Source: an uncultured Alistipes sp.
GTDB taxonomy: Bacteria > Bacteroidota > Bacteroidia > Bacteroidales > Rikenellaceae
NCBI GenBank assembly: GCA_947623305.1
Contig: CANQGQ010000012.1
Span: 19,639-83,638, forward strand
DNA length: 64,000 nucleotides
Direction of reading: 5' to 3'
Part shown: positions 30,919 through 41,300 of the stretch, one piece after another
Position numbering within the stretch: position 1 is the stretch's first letter
Layout: each line of letters starts with the position of its first letter
Notes under the pieces: generated by a model
Told to the model about the DNA's origin: nothing
Seen by the model: only the letters and a program-made list of their open reading frames with translations
Database searches by the model: none
Position numbers and translations under genes: made by a program

Positions 30919-32355
30919 TTAAGCCGACATCACCGGATCCGCATCGAAAAAGCAGAGGGGAGCGGACACATTCGCATTCGAATACGAGGCCGCATCGTTC
31001 GTACCCGTAGCAAACGCCCCCGCATTCGCGCCATTGTTAGCGTTAGCACCGGAGAGGCGGACACGAAGCCCTTTGGATGATGCTGAATTCTCCCAAAAAT
31101 AGTCACAGAAATAAGTCGAGGCGGTCGCTCCGATTTCGGTCGGCATGGCGCAAAGCAAGTAGTAACTTTTCTGTTTGATATAACCGCTGGTTCTCGGAAC
31201 CTCGCAAACCTTGATAAGGCCGGAAATCGAATTGTCATCATAACCGGCATAAAGGGACGGGGCAACATAGACCTCAGATTTCTCATCACCCACGTTATCG
31301 ATAAGCCCCCGGACAATCTTCCAAATATGACCGAAAGGATGTTTCAGGCCGAAGAACACCGGAACCTTTGCTGCATAATGCAACGAGCCGTCCTCCTTTA
31401 GCACGTTAAACGTGGTTTCACCGCAACCGTCACCCAGCTCGATACCGGCAGAGGTCGGAACAACCGGGTAATAACCCCACTGATCCCAATTCGGCATATT
31501 GGTGGTTCCGGATCCGAGGCCACCCTGATACAAACCGTTGCTGTCCTTTTCAGCAATCACGGCCTCCTGCATGTTGCGGGTTCCGAATATGATCATGAAA
31601 AGAATTTCAACCACCGCCTGAGCCACGTACCAGTTGGCATCCCAACCCTCGCCACGCTTGCGGGCATAAGTTGAAAAATTACGGTACTGCATATTGGTTG
31701 CAACCATCCCCAACTGCGTGCGGTAAGTACCGTCCCGGCTTGCATCATTGTTTCCACCACGATATTGGGCGGCATCACTCACAACCGAACAAAGGATATT
31801 GTTCGTCCTGTCCATCACGCCACCACCGAGGGCGGAAAGGCCACCGGCGGGAATATACACGCACTGTTTGCCTTTGATGGGAGAAAGGGAAACCGCATAA
31901 TATTTCAAATTACCCACTTTCCACTCGGCAAAATAAAAACCAATATTCCAACACCACATATACTGTCCCATCGTGCCGTCCAGCTTCGCCGGTGTACCGT
32001 CCTCAAAACGGTAGTGGTTCGTGGGATCCAGCTTGCGCCGGGTACGGTCATCCTGAACGAGGTAACAACCAAGTCCTAACAGCTCTGGCAGCTTGCGGAG
32101 CATATCAAGGCTGCCATAGTAACCGGCAGCCCGGTACGTGGAATTCGATTCATTCCAATAACGTCCACAAACGCCGTTTGCGGCGGTGGTAACCGCCTCG
32201 GACAAATTCATAACTTTGGACTCTCCGTCCGTGTCCAGCACCTCGATGCGCATATCGCTCACGCTGCCGGAGGCAGTATCAAGGTCACTGATCTTCTTTC
32301 CGGCCTCGAAAGCCGCAAGCATCGCTAACACACGGGTTTCCTGATCGCTTGTCAT
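30919..32355 (-). CDS. DGR target: tail-fibre-like protein with C-type-lectin-like variable domain
   Basis: 478 residues. The start MTSDQETRV at 32355 was preferred to a TTG codon nine bases upstream. The N-terminal 60 residues are probably a fibre-attachment part. The middle and C-terminal parts (YFWENSASSKGLRVRLSGANANNG...) have the aromatic and Gly-rich character of DGR ligand-binding domains of the C-lectin/FGE fold. The variable repeat covers roughly residues 429-468. Compared with the template, Asn codons have become Gly, Asp and Tyr, Thr has become Ala, Tyr has become Cys and Arg has become Gly. As in other phages, variation should alter receptor binding. The gene follows the coiled-coil protein at 32369. 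Confidence 0.92.
   Translation of the reverse strand: MTSDQETRVLAMLAAFEAGKKISDLDTASGSVSDMRIEVLDTDGESKVMNLSEAVTTAANGVCGRYWNESNSTYRAAGYYGSLDMLRKLPELLGLGCYLVQDDRTRRKLDPTNHYRFEDGTPAKLDGTMGQYMWCWNIGFYFAEWKVGNLKYYAVSLSPIKGKQCVYIPAGGLSALGGGVMDRTNNILCSVVSDAAQYRGGNNDASRDGTYRTQLGMVATNMQYRNFSTYARKRGEGWDANWYVAQAVVEILFMIIFGTRNMQEAVIAEKDSNGLYQGGLGSGTTNMPNWDQWGYYPVVPTSAGIELGDGCGETTFNVLKEDGSLHYAAKVPVFFGLKHPFGHIWKIVRGLIDNVGDEKSEVYVAPSLYAGYDDNSISGLIKVCEVPRTSGYIKQKSYYLLCAMPTEIGATASTYFCDYFWENSASSKGLRVRLSGANANNGANAGAFATGTNDAASYSNANVSAPLCFFDADPVMSA
30949..31071 (-). repeat. DGR variable repeat (VR)
   Basis: The last third of the VR, on the sense strand, is identical to TR except at adenines and is GC-rich (GTGTCCGCTCCCC), as expected for the initiation-of-mutagenic-homing side. 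The 5' 40 bp (31030-31070) are identical to TR. The VR ends 30 nt before the stop codon of the target gene. Confidence 0.95.
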
Positions 32356-32368
32356 ATTTATCAAGTTT

Positions 32369-33250
32369 TTAAGTTAAACGTATTCTACCTTTACTGTCAA
32401 CCCGGATTTTACCGCCTCCGGTAAGGCGGACGGACGGAGCCTGAACCGTCACGTTTATGGTCTTGTACAAGTGGGTGGCCTGTGTCGGGATCACGTGGAT
32501 CCGGCTCGTCCCAATTTTCAACGGGGTTACAACACCCGCAGGATCCACGCTCACGGCCACGTCATCACCCAAGAACAAAACATTCTGCAGCGAGTACGAG
32601 GGGAACATCTTGGCCACGATACGCTGAACGTAAGGATTACGCTGGGTGATGCGTTTCGTGTAGGTCAGTTCCATTCTCGTGGGAGCCAACGAAGCCGCAC
32701 CCGATATGGACTCCTGCAGCTGCTTCATCTTCTCGATCTCGGCCTCTGCGGTGGTGGCCGTACTGCTCGCACGGGCGGCAGCGGCAAGGGCTTCCGATTT
32801 GGCCGCATTTACAGAGCTGGCCTCCTTGTTCGCCGTATCAGCGGCGGAGGACGCTTTCGTGGCGGCATTCGTGGCATTTGAAGCGGCTCCGTTAGCAGCG
32901 TCCGTGGCTTTCTTTGCCGCTTCGATAGCGGTTCCCGCAGCACCGGCGGCATTGGTGGCATTTGTCGTGGCCTTTTTCGCTTCGTTCGTGGCTGTTATCG
33001 CTTTTGCCGTGGCATCAGCGGCCTTTTGGGTCGCATCCGCAACCGCATCGGTTGCCACGTCCTGCAGCAAATTAACGGGAGCCTCGACAACTTCCGGGAT
33101 ACCACCGTTCATTCTCAAGGCCGGGAGTGTCAATACTCCATCCAAAGAGGAAACAACAGGAAGCTCACCCACACCTTTGGATTCGGCTCGCAGTATGTTC
33201 CGGACACGGGCGGCTATCGCCTGTATTTGGGATTCTGTCAAGTTTTCCAT
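32369..33250 (-). CDS. Coiled-coil tail protein with Ig-like (Big_2-type) domain
   Basis: 293 residues. Residues about 65-180 are an Ala/Thr/Lys-rich helical repeat (units such as TNEAKKATTNATNAAGAAGTAIEAAKK), predicted to form a trimeric coiled coil. Residues about 195-275 (TKRITQRNPYVQ...DDVAVSVDPAGVVTPLKIGTSRIHV) have the pattern of a bacterial Ig-like group 2 domain. The C-terminus is GGGKIRVDSKGRIRLT. It lies directly before the DGR target and is probably the shaft to which that receptor-binding protein attaches. Confidence 0.7.
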   Translation of the reverse strand: MENLTESQIQAIAARVRNILRAESKGVGELPVVSSLDGVLTLPALRMNGGIPEVVEAPVNLLQDVATDAVADATQKAADATAKAITATNEAKKATTNATNAAGAAGTAIEAAKKATDAANGAASNATNAATKASSAADTANKEASSVNAAKSEALAAAARASSTATTAEAEIEKMKQLQESISGAASLAPTRMELTYTKRITQRNPYVQRIVAKMFPSYSLQNVLFLGDDVAVSVDPAGVVTPLKIGTSRIHVIPTQATHLYKTINVTVQAPSVRLTGGGKIRVDSKGRIRLT

Positions 33251-33251
33251 A

Positions 33252-33524
33252 TCAGACCTCCGTTCTTAACTGTTCTATTAAACCATCTATAAACATGGGA
33301 GTACACCATTCATTTGCAACCCTCACGATAAGCTGTTCCTCTTTTCCCGTGATCGCAACCGGTTCTTCACTATTATAGATCTTAAAAGCAAGGGCGTGGG
33401 CTTCTATCCCGATCGTATGCTGGTATATCAAATCAGCAAAATCCTTACGTGCGTCACCGGTAATTTTCTTTTGCCTGGAAATTCCGGTATAAGCCTCAAA
33501 TTTTTTAAAGTTCACTTTTTTCAT
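33252..33524 (-). CDS. Small phage protein between tail genes
   Basis: 90 residues starting MKKVNFKKFEAYTGISRQKK. There is no membrane span or known motif. It starts 4 nt after the large tail protein and ends 1 nt before the coiled-coil protein. Function is not recognised; position suggests a minor tail or baseplate component or a chaperone. Confidence 0.6.
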   Translation of the reverse strand: MKKVNFKKFEAYTGISRQKKITGDARKDFADLIYQHTIGIEAHALAFKIYNSEEPVAITGKEEQLIVRVANEWCTPMFIDGLIEQLRTEV

Positions 33525-33528
33525 ATCG

Positions 33529-36500
33529 TCATTTGTAATATTTATAACTGAGAGAGTTAAATCCCAAAACACACCACCCACATTTATTTAGGAAATCAAA
33601 AACATAGGTGATCTCCTCCATATGTTCCCCGGTGTATATATAAAGATACTTCCACGTGGTCATGTATATCGAATTTTTTTTCGGATCCTTTGGTGGCGAT
33701 GATAACATTCCCAGCCACGTTATGCGTAAATCTTCGGATTCGTCACCATAAACAGGAAATTCTACCCATTCGCCATACCAATACAAGTAATTCCGGTTTT
33801 CTTTCTCGTTATAATAGAGCCAACCACTTTGAGGGTTTATTGGCGGTTGTACGAGTTCCCCTCTCCACGATATCAGACCGGCCATTTCTCTGCCATTATG
33901 TTCCGGCGTGCCAATAAGTTCGATTATTCCGCTTATCCATTCTATCTTATAAGGATCGCTATACGACAACAAACCATCTTCGCCCAAACCCGAGTTGGTT
34001 CCACGAATCTGACTTCCATCATCAATGCGCACGGAACTGTAACGGATAGAACCCACCGTTCTCGTGTAAGGAGGATGACATCCGTTATACAAGATCACTC
34101 GTGATCCAATATACTTTACATCATTTGACAATATGATATCGGCTCCATTAGTTGCTCCTTTCATATCAACCTTCAAACTTAATTCCTTGTTGATCTTGTA
34201 TCCGTATTCTTTTCGTGCGGAATCAGTCGTGTATATGGCATCGCTCGATTCCACTAAATGAAAATTAGTCTTTAAATATCCGGAAAACGTACCCGCATTC
34301 GCTTCAATCGAACCATCCTCCAACACCTTAAAATATTCATTGGCGGTAACGAGCCCCTCCAGCCTGATATGTTCCGCATTTATTGCCACGTCCTCAGCCG
34401 ATTGGTTGATAAAGGATACGATTGTACCGCCATTCTCCAACGACTTGCTTGCCCATAACCTGTTACCGTCAGCAGAGGTAATCCACCCGGCCCTGCTGAT
34501 GGTTCCGTCTATCGTGTCCACACGGCTCACGATGGCGTTGATCTGCTGCGCCGTCACGTGAAAGCTGCTCTCATGGGTGGTCAGGCGGTTACCCAATACG
34601 TCCACCCTGTCAATGGTCGCCCATAACTTGTTGCCGTCCGCAGTGGTAATCCAGCCTGCAGTCTTTATCGTGTTGTCAATAATTCCCAGTTCATCCTCCG
34701 CCTTATCGATACGACTCACGATGGCATTGATTTGATCCGCCGTCACGTGGAAGCTGCCCTCATGGGTGGTCAGGCGGTTACCCAAGCCATCCACCGTTGA
34801 AATTGTAGCCCATAACTTATTGCCGTCCGCAGTAGTTATCCAGCCTGCTGTCTTTATCGTGTTATCAATTTTATCCACCGCCTCGGCCACCGCAGAGATA
34901 TGTTCAGCCGTTTGCTCAAATTTCGTGCTTACAACCTTTTGATAATCCTCCAGCGGGTGGTTGGTCAAAGTGAGCCGCTCGACATAAATATCACCGGTAA
35001 ACTGCAAAAGGAAATCACCGGATCCGCTCCATTCTCCCGATACCTCCAACACCTGAAATCCATCGGCTGCCTCGATAGCTTTTGAAACATAAGGAGCGGA
35101 TCCGCTGAAACCGGCAGTCAGGGTTCCACCGGCATCACAATGGTATTTTATAGTCAAATAAAGGATACTCCCTTTTTCAGGTTTGGTTATATCTTTATTC
35201 AACTGCTTTATATAACTACGTTTAACACGGAGCATGAAACGCCCGTCAAAAGAAACCACGTCCGAAACCTTGTTCTTTTCGGAATAAAAGTTTATACCCA
35301 AATCAAGCAGCTGCCCGTTCACGTCATAGATGCTGATATCATTCTCCCGGATCCAGCCGGTCAGGTCATCCTGAAAGGTGGCGTTCGTCAGGTAATTGTC
35401 CTTTTCGGTCATCGTGTTGATAACCCCCTGCATGGCACTCTGCAACATCCCCTCAACGATTTCAAATTTCGTCCGGACATCCTCTCCCGTACGCAGGCGA
35501 AAATCACCGGTCAGGTAAGCGTTCTCCGAATACAGCCCGTAACCTTTTAACTGTCCCCAGCAATAAGTGATGATTCCAGCCAAACGTCCCAAACGGGTAC
35601 GGACGGCATTGTCAGGATCCGTTTTCATCCCGTACAGGACATCGAGGTAAGGGCTGCCCTCCTCCACGCTGGTTTGCTTTAGGATACCTTTTCTGTCTGA
35701 GTTCGTCAAAGAGTCCACACGGGTAAGCACGTCACGGGCGGCCACGCTGCCCACGTCACCGACAAAATTTTTATAGGTGACACTATCCATCCGGTTCTCT
35801 CCATCAGCCAATGCCCCGACCTTGGCATCCACCACCTCAAACTCGTATTGTTTTCCACCGTGGCCATTCACGGAAAATTGTTGCACCATCACGATATCAC
35901 CGGCACGGAAAGGATTATAAAGGACACCTTTCTCAGTGTCGAGATATATCGTTTTTGTGGCCGGGTTGATAGAATGAACACGCATCATGTCGGAGGTGAT
36001 ACGGGTTCCGTTCTCACCCACGAGCTGGGAGATCACGAACTCGTAAACTCTCATCACGCCACGGATGGTCATGTCATCAAGCTCCATGACCGCTTTTTTC
36101 TCCGTTACACCGGCGGAGTTAATGACCTCTTTCCAGAACAAAGCCCAGCCGGATCCGCCCGGAAAACCGGAGATGAAGTTCTCGGAGGAGAGGGTATCTT
36201 TAAAGAATGCGTTTTTATCGACCGTGAGCTTTTCAACCAATGCCGTGCCGATCACGCTGATCCCCTTTAAAAAGGTTTCAAGTTCACCCGCCTCGTCAGG
36301 AATATCTTTCCGCAGGAATTTATCGGAAATTTCCTTTTCCAGCCTGCTGATCGAATTCGCTATCGCTTTGATAGTCCGGACGGCGGAAAGGACATTGTAT
36401 TCAGTAGGATCAATGCTGTCCCAGCTCTTTAAAACAGCCAGCACCTCCTTGTTCAGCTGCTCCTTGTAAGCGGCCTGTATATCCACGATATTGTTCTCTA

Positions 36501-37881
36501 TTTGGCTGATACGCCCGTAATCAACCGCATACGTGCATTCAATATCCGCCTCGAAGGGATTATTCAATTTCCGGGAGATTTTCGTGATACGGCTCTCGTG
36601 CGCCCCTGTCGGAAAATAGATCTCATTTTCCAAAAGAACACGCCTACCGATTTGCAAGGATATCCGGTTTTCTTCCAAATAGACATAATCAGTGGGAGCC
36701 TTGTACACGGAAGTATCAATACTGATTTTATCCATGTATTTGGCCACAGCTTCTGCAAATTCCTGCTCGGCCAGCGGATAATATTCTTTAGGCATCCGGA
36801 TGTTATACAGGATATATTCATCACCCGGTTTCGGGATCAACAAACCGCCCGGCAGCTGCTGGTTCTCGTAAGGGAATTGCGTTACGATTTCAAACTCTTT
36901 CGTTTTGGAATTAAAATTCAACTCAAAATCACGCCCGTTCAGCTCTCCGCTTTGAAACACCACATTCTTGACAAGCCCCTCAATCTCATAATCATTCGGA
37001 TCGAAATCGAGAGAGGAGTCCGTAAAGTAATATATCGTGAATTTATTGCCGTCCTCACCAGTGGCCTCCATGCTTCTAACCGTAGATACTTTACCGGTAC
37101 GTCTTGGATAAATATTGGAAAAGAAGTTTTCCTCAGATTGCTCCACGATACCGAGGTAGGTATTCTTTTCTACATAGCGCACGCCACCGGGTAACTGCAG
37201 ACGCTTATAACCGTAATCAGACTGCACGATATTACGGGTGCTGCCAAGCGGGTAAAGACGGGTAAAAAACGGAACCGTATCATTTGCCACACGGGTGAGT
37301 TTTTTCAATCCTTTCCCATATCCCAAAGGAACGGCAGTGCCATGCTCGCACCGGCTCAGGTTGATGGTCGAACCCTCGATCCACCACTCCGTGTCGAAGT
37401 TCTTGGCTATCTCGGAAAGAGCGTCAAAACAAAATATATTATCGTATTCTATGTTCACGTTACCCGTGGAAACAACCTCCCCGATAACCCAAGCATTACC
37501 ACCCTTGATCCGGTTGATATTGTCGCATATAAGCTGGAGATGTTCCGCAGCGGTGGCATCATAAGAGAAAGACAACTCATTCTCGTTATCTACCAGCTTG
37601 AGGACTTTCGCCTTTTTAAGTTCACTCTCGATCCCGTAAAATTTGCAGTTATACACGTATTCCACGGTGGAATTCTGCTCAGGTTTATAATCCTCCAATA
37701 ACGTGAAACGCTCCCCGTCAAAGTCCACGTAATCGTTCACGCCCAGCCCGACATACTCGTAAAGCGTGAATGACAAATTCAGTACATTGTCATTCATCAC
37801 CTCCTTAACATGACGATCCGAGTCCGAGGGTGACACGGTGGCTTTTAAAACGCCTTGCTGATTGTATATTTTAAGTTCCAT
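33529..37881 (-). CDS. Large tail/baseplate hub protein (prophage tail endopeptidase-like)
   Basis: 1450 residues. The N-terminal about 450 residues (MELKIYNQQGVLKATVSPS...TRVANDTVPFFTRLYPLGSTRNI) resemble the tail-hub/Tal proteins of siphoviruses. Helical and beta-rich linker regions follow. Around residues 1000-1150 a unit with the core AGWITTADGNKLWAT and FHVTADQINAIVSR occurs three times. A WYGEWVEF...TWLGMLSSPPKDP carbohydrate-contact-like end follows. It lies just after the Dit-like gene and before the fibre genes, the expected hub position. Three TTTGAA boxes sit at its start. Confidence 0.75.
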   Translation of the reverse strand: MELKIYNQQGVLKATVSPSDSDRHVKEVMNDNVLNLSFTLYEYVGLGVNDYVDFDGERFTLLEDYKPEQNSTVEYVYNCKFYGIESELKKAKVLKLVDNENELSFSYDATAAEHLQLICDNINRIKGGNAWVIGEVVSTGNVNIEYDNIFCFDALSEIAKNFDTEWWIEGSTINLSRCEHGTAVPLGYGKGLKKLTRVANDTVPFFTRLYPLGSTRNIVQSDYGYKRLQLPGGVRYVEKNTYLGIVEQSEENFFSNIYPRRTGKVSTVRSMEATGEDGNKFTIYYFTDSSLDFDPNDYEIEGLVKNVVFQSGELNGRDFELNFNSKTKEFEIVTQFPYENQQLPGGLLIPKPGDEYILYNIRMPKEYYPLAEQEFAEAVAKYMDKISIDTSVYKAPTDYVYLEENRISLQIGRRVLLENEIYFPTGAHESRITKISRKLNNPFEADIECTYAVDYGRISQIENNIVDIQAAYKEQLNKEVLAVLKSWDSIDPTEYNVLSAVRTIKAIANSISRLEKEISDKFLRKDIPDEAGELETFLKGISVIGTALVEKLTVDKNAFFKDTLSSENFISGFPGGSGWALFWKEVINSAGVTEKKAVMELDDMTIRGVMRVYEFVISQLVGENGTRITSDMMRVHSINPATKTIYLDTEKGVLYNPFRAGDIVMVQQFSVNGHGGKQYEFEVVDAKVGALADGENRMDSVTYKNFVGDVGSVAARDVLTRVDSLTNSDRKGILKQTSVEEGSPYLDVLYGMKTDPDNAVRTRLGRLAGIITYCWGQLKGYGLYSENAYLTGDFRLRTGEDVRTKFEIVEGMLQSAMQGVINTMTEKDNYLTNATFQDDLTGWIRENDISIYDVNGQLLDLGINFYSEKNKVSDVVSFDGRFMLRVKRSYIKQLNKDITKPEKGSILYLTIKYHCDAGGTLTAGFSGSAPYVSKAIEAADGFQVLEVSGEWSGSGDFLLQFTGDIYVERLTLTNHPLEDYQKVVSTKFEQTAEHISAVAEAVDKIDNTIKTAGWITTADGNKLWATISTVDGLGNRLTTHEGSFHVTADQINAIVSRIDKAEDELGIIDNTIKTAGWITTADGNKLWATIDRVDVLGNRLTTHESSFHVTAQQINAIVSRVDTIDGTISRAGWITSADGNRLWASKSLENGGTIVSFINQSAEDVAINAEHIRLEGLVTANEYFKVLEDGSIEANAGTFSGYLKTNFHLVESSDAIYTTDSARKEYGYKINKELSLKVDMKGATNGADIILSNDVKYIGSRVILYNGCHPPYTRTVGSIRYSSVRIDDGSQIRGTNSGLGEDGLLSYSDPYKIEWISGIIELIGTPEHNGREMAGLISWRGELVQPPINPQSGWLYYNEKENRNYLYWYGEWVEFPVYGDESEDLRITWLGMLSSPPKDPKKNSIYMTTWKYLYIYTGEHMEEITYVFDFLNKCGWCVLGFNSLSYKYYK
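34440..34870. repeat. Three in-frame repeats inside the tail hub gene
   Basis: Copies 1 and 2 are offset by exactly 189 bp (63 codons) and nearly identical. Copy 3 is shorter and more diverged (AGWITSADGNRLWAS). Each encodes the core AGWITxADGNxLWA; copies 1 and 2 also encode FHVTAxQINAIVSR. Such units often form trimeric fibre segments and can change number by recombination. Confidence 0.8.
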
Positions 37882-37911
37882 TTGAACGCCGTTTGAATTT
37901 ATTTGAATAGC

Positions 37912-38367
37912 CTATAACACCGGAGCCGGTTCCCTGAATTTCACGCTGAATTTTGCGGCAACCTCGCCACCGAAATCGGTCAGCTGGCTGTAGTCCGTGC
38001 ATTCCTTGTAATACAGCCGGAATGAACGGTCAAGCTCCTGCAGGTATAAATTTAGCCACCCTTTATTCCCGGCCTTTAAAAAAGCCAAGAAAGCGGAATA
38101 ACGGATAAGGAATTGCCGCCGGTCTGATGCCATGATCGCAAAATGGAGTGTCACGTCACGAGCCTCCCAAGCCGGAACAAGTGTTTCAGGCAGTTTCTCG
38201 CCATCCTGTTCCCTGAATGATACAGCCGTGTGCGTTTTGGTTGCAGGTGGTTTCAAAAGTGAGGAGTAGTTCTTGTTCTCACCGGGCTTTTCCTCCACGA
38301 GGAAAGCCCCGTAATCCGTGAATATATCCACATCATTAATCAATAATAAGCCTTTCAATACATCCAT
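37912..38367 (-). CDS. Dit-like distal tail protein
   Basis: 151 residues. It begins MDVLKGLLLINDVDIFTDYGAFLVEE, the layout of the N-terminal ring domain of distal tail proteins (short beta strand, insertion, then AWEARDVTLHFAIMA). It is located between tape measure and hub genes, the classical Dit slot. Assignment is by position and general pattern. Confidence 0.6.
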   Translation of the reverse strand: MDVLKGLLLINDVDIFTDYGAFLVEEKPGENKNYSSLLKPPATKTHTAVSFREQDGEKLPETLVPAWEARDVTLHFAIMASDRRQFLIRYSAFLAFLKAGNKGWLNLYLQELDRSFRLYYKECTDYSQLTDFGGEVAAKFSVKFREPAPVL

Positions 38368-38368
38368 A

Positions 38369-41300
38369 TCATTTCATTTTTAAACCGTCACGCTTTATTT
38401 CCACGATCTCATCATATATTTTCGGCAGACTGTCGGTATTCTCTTTTATCTTGTTGATGGTATCAATAGCCCCGCCGAGTCCCTCGGAGATATTCTCCAC
38501 GTTCTCATCGATGGAGGCATCGTGCATCTGCAGGGAGGTCATCAACCCCTCCAGCTTTGTACCCTGATCCTGAGAAAGGGATTGAAACGCCCCGGCTTTA
38601 CCGCTCTGAGTCGTGGTATCCTCTTTCCAAAGGTCGAACCCCATAGCCGCCGCTTTATCTTTCCACGATTCCATCCATGACTGCGCAGCATCCACGTTAC
38701 TGCCGATATTATTGTAAAAGTCATCCACGAGCCGCATGGCATCATTAGCAATCTGTTCCTCGCTTTTACCACTGCCGTAAACCTCTTTGAGCTGCTTCTG
38801 CAGGTCATCAAATTTATCAGCGAAAAACAAGGAGTATGCGATCTGCTCACCGAGATCCTCAAACACGGATACTGCCTGATCCGCAAAGTTCTCCAAAGCC
38901 GTACCGCCCCCTTTGATGGCGGAGGTGATGGAGTCCAGCATACCCGGGCCGAGGCTCCCGAATGTTTCCTGCAGGTAATCCTCCAAAGCCTGCTCTGCCT
39001 CGTCCATCGCATCTTTCAGGTCGATCAGGTTCTCGAGGTAGTTCCGGGTTTCATCACTCATCTTACGGGTATCGAGGATCACTTGGAGCATTTCCGTATC
39101 CAGCTCACCGTTGGCCTTGATCAGCTCCGGGTAAACATCGAGAATGCCGCTATAAACGTCTTTACCCTTTCCCCAACCGAACAGACCGGTTTTCTTGTGG
39201 CCGGTTACGATCTGGGCATCGTTCAGACCGCCGAAACCTTTCTGATAATTTTCCAACCGTTTGCGGTAAGTTCCGGCAAAATCTCCCGTCATGCGTTCCA
39301 TCCAGCTCATGGTCGGGGCTTCTCCGGAAAGCTCGTCCTTAAATTGGGAGAGGGCATCCCGGTAAACCTCTATCGCATTGGCGGCCTTTGCCACCTGACG
39401 TTCCCCGAATATATTCTCAGCCTTTTCCAGCAAAAGATTCTGCTCCAGCAAAAGGAGATTGTATTGCCGCTGAAAATCGAGCTTTGCCTTTTCAATCTCT
39501 TTTAAAGCCTCTTTGTGACGGGCTTCCGCCGCAAAAGCCGAGGTGATAAAATTGGCAGCCTCGCCGATGGCCGCACCTATACCGCCGATCAAACCGCCTT
39601 TTGCAAATCCTTGCCCGATGTTGGAAACCGCACCCATGACCTGCTGCATTCCACTCAGGGCATCCGCCGTCTGAGTGTCACCCATTTGGTCGAACATATT
39701 AGCAAGCTCGCCAGCCGCATCTGATGCAGCACCGCCAATCGTGCCGATAGCTCCGGATAGTTCTTTGGCTCCTTTGGCTCCCTTTAGTTCGGCAAAGCCT
39801 TTCTCGAATGTCTTGAAAATGCTTTCCCACTTGTTATTGCCGCCTTTGTCGGAATCGAGCAATTTGTCAAGTGCTTTCTTTAACTTTTCAAGTTTTTCCG
39901 GGCTTTTCTCTATATTCTTTAATTGCTCAGGCGAAATAAACGTGATGCCTTTCGTATCCCCGTTACCGGAAAGATACGCCCGGAGCTGTTTGGCCTGCGA
40001 AATAAGTTTTTGCAGCGAATCAAAGGACATGGAAGAATAGTCCCCGAATAATTTCTTTAAAAAATCGTTATCTTTGGATGCCTCCTCGGCCTCGGCATCA
40101 TTAATGGATTGGATGCCTTTCGTTACTTGTTCCTTTGCAACCGCTATCGCACGGTCAATCTCATCGGAATTTTCCGCTGTACGCTGGGATTCCAGCTGGG
40201 CGATATCATCATCACCCTGTTTCTTTATGGCGGCTCTTTGCGCCTCGAAATCACGATATTTGCTCAGGAGTTCTTGCAGGGTTTCCTGCTGTTTCTTTTT
40301 CTTCTCGGTGGCATCCCTGTTTTCCCTGCTATCAATATCTGCAACGGTGGCATCATATATCTGCGCCGCTTGTATGCGTTGCGTGGCCGCCTGAGCGGAT
40401 ATATTGGCAAGTTGTTCAGGAGTAACCTTTTCCCCGGCGGCTTTCAGCTTATTGTACAGTTCAATGCGCTGCTGTTCCTCACCCGTGATACGGTCTTTTT
40501 CTCTCTCGAAATTAAGCAAGGCCTCCGCACGCTCCCTCTCGTATCCCTCTTTCGTCAGGGCGATACGCTGATCCTCTATCTTTTGACGGGCTTTTAGTTC
40601 CAGCTCGGCAAGGTTATTCACAATTTTAGCGGGCTGTTTCGGATCCTTGTTATTTTTATTCGGATCCACGAAACCACCGATACCGGACTTTTTACCCAGC
40701 TCTGCATATTCTTCCTGCAGCTTCTTTGCCTCATCCAAATAAGCATCCCGCTGTTCCTCTGCAGCTTTTATAGCTGCGGCCTTTGCCTCTTTATTATGCT
40801 TTTCAATCAAAGCCTCGGCATCGAATTGGCCATAGGATTCAGCCTGAGCCATACGCAGCCCCATTTTAGAAAACCACCCCATTGAACCCTCGACATCAGA
40901 TTCGGGCGTGACTTTTACCTCGTTCACCTTTTCGTCCGCTTCCACGGCTTTGTTCACGAGGCTTTGGGCTTTCGCTTGCAGGAAAAGCATTTGGATATAG
41001 TCATCACTCTTTTGGATCAGCACATCGTACCACTCGGCAACGGTATTGTAATATCCGAAGCTCTCGCCGTATTTCCGGTTCAACTCCTCGACTTTAGCCT
41101 TTTCCTGTTCCTTACTGCCGGTAAAGTCTTTCAGGCTCTTTGTCGTATTTTCTATCTCGAAACGGGTTTTAATCATTTGGGCACGCCCGTCACTCTCTAT
41201 TTTTACCCGTTCTTTCGCCTTTTCCGCCGCTTTCTCCTGCGCATCGCTGTATTTATCCCAAAGGACGATAAGCCCCGTTATTACGGCGGAAAGCCCTAAT

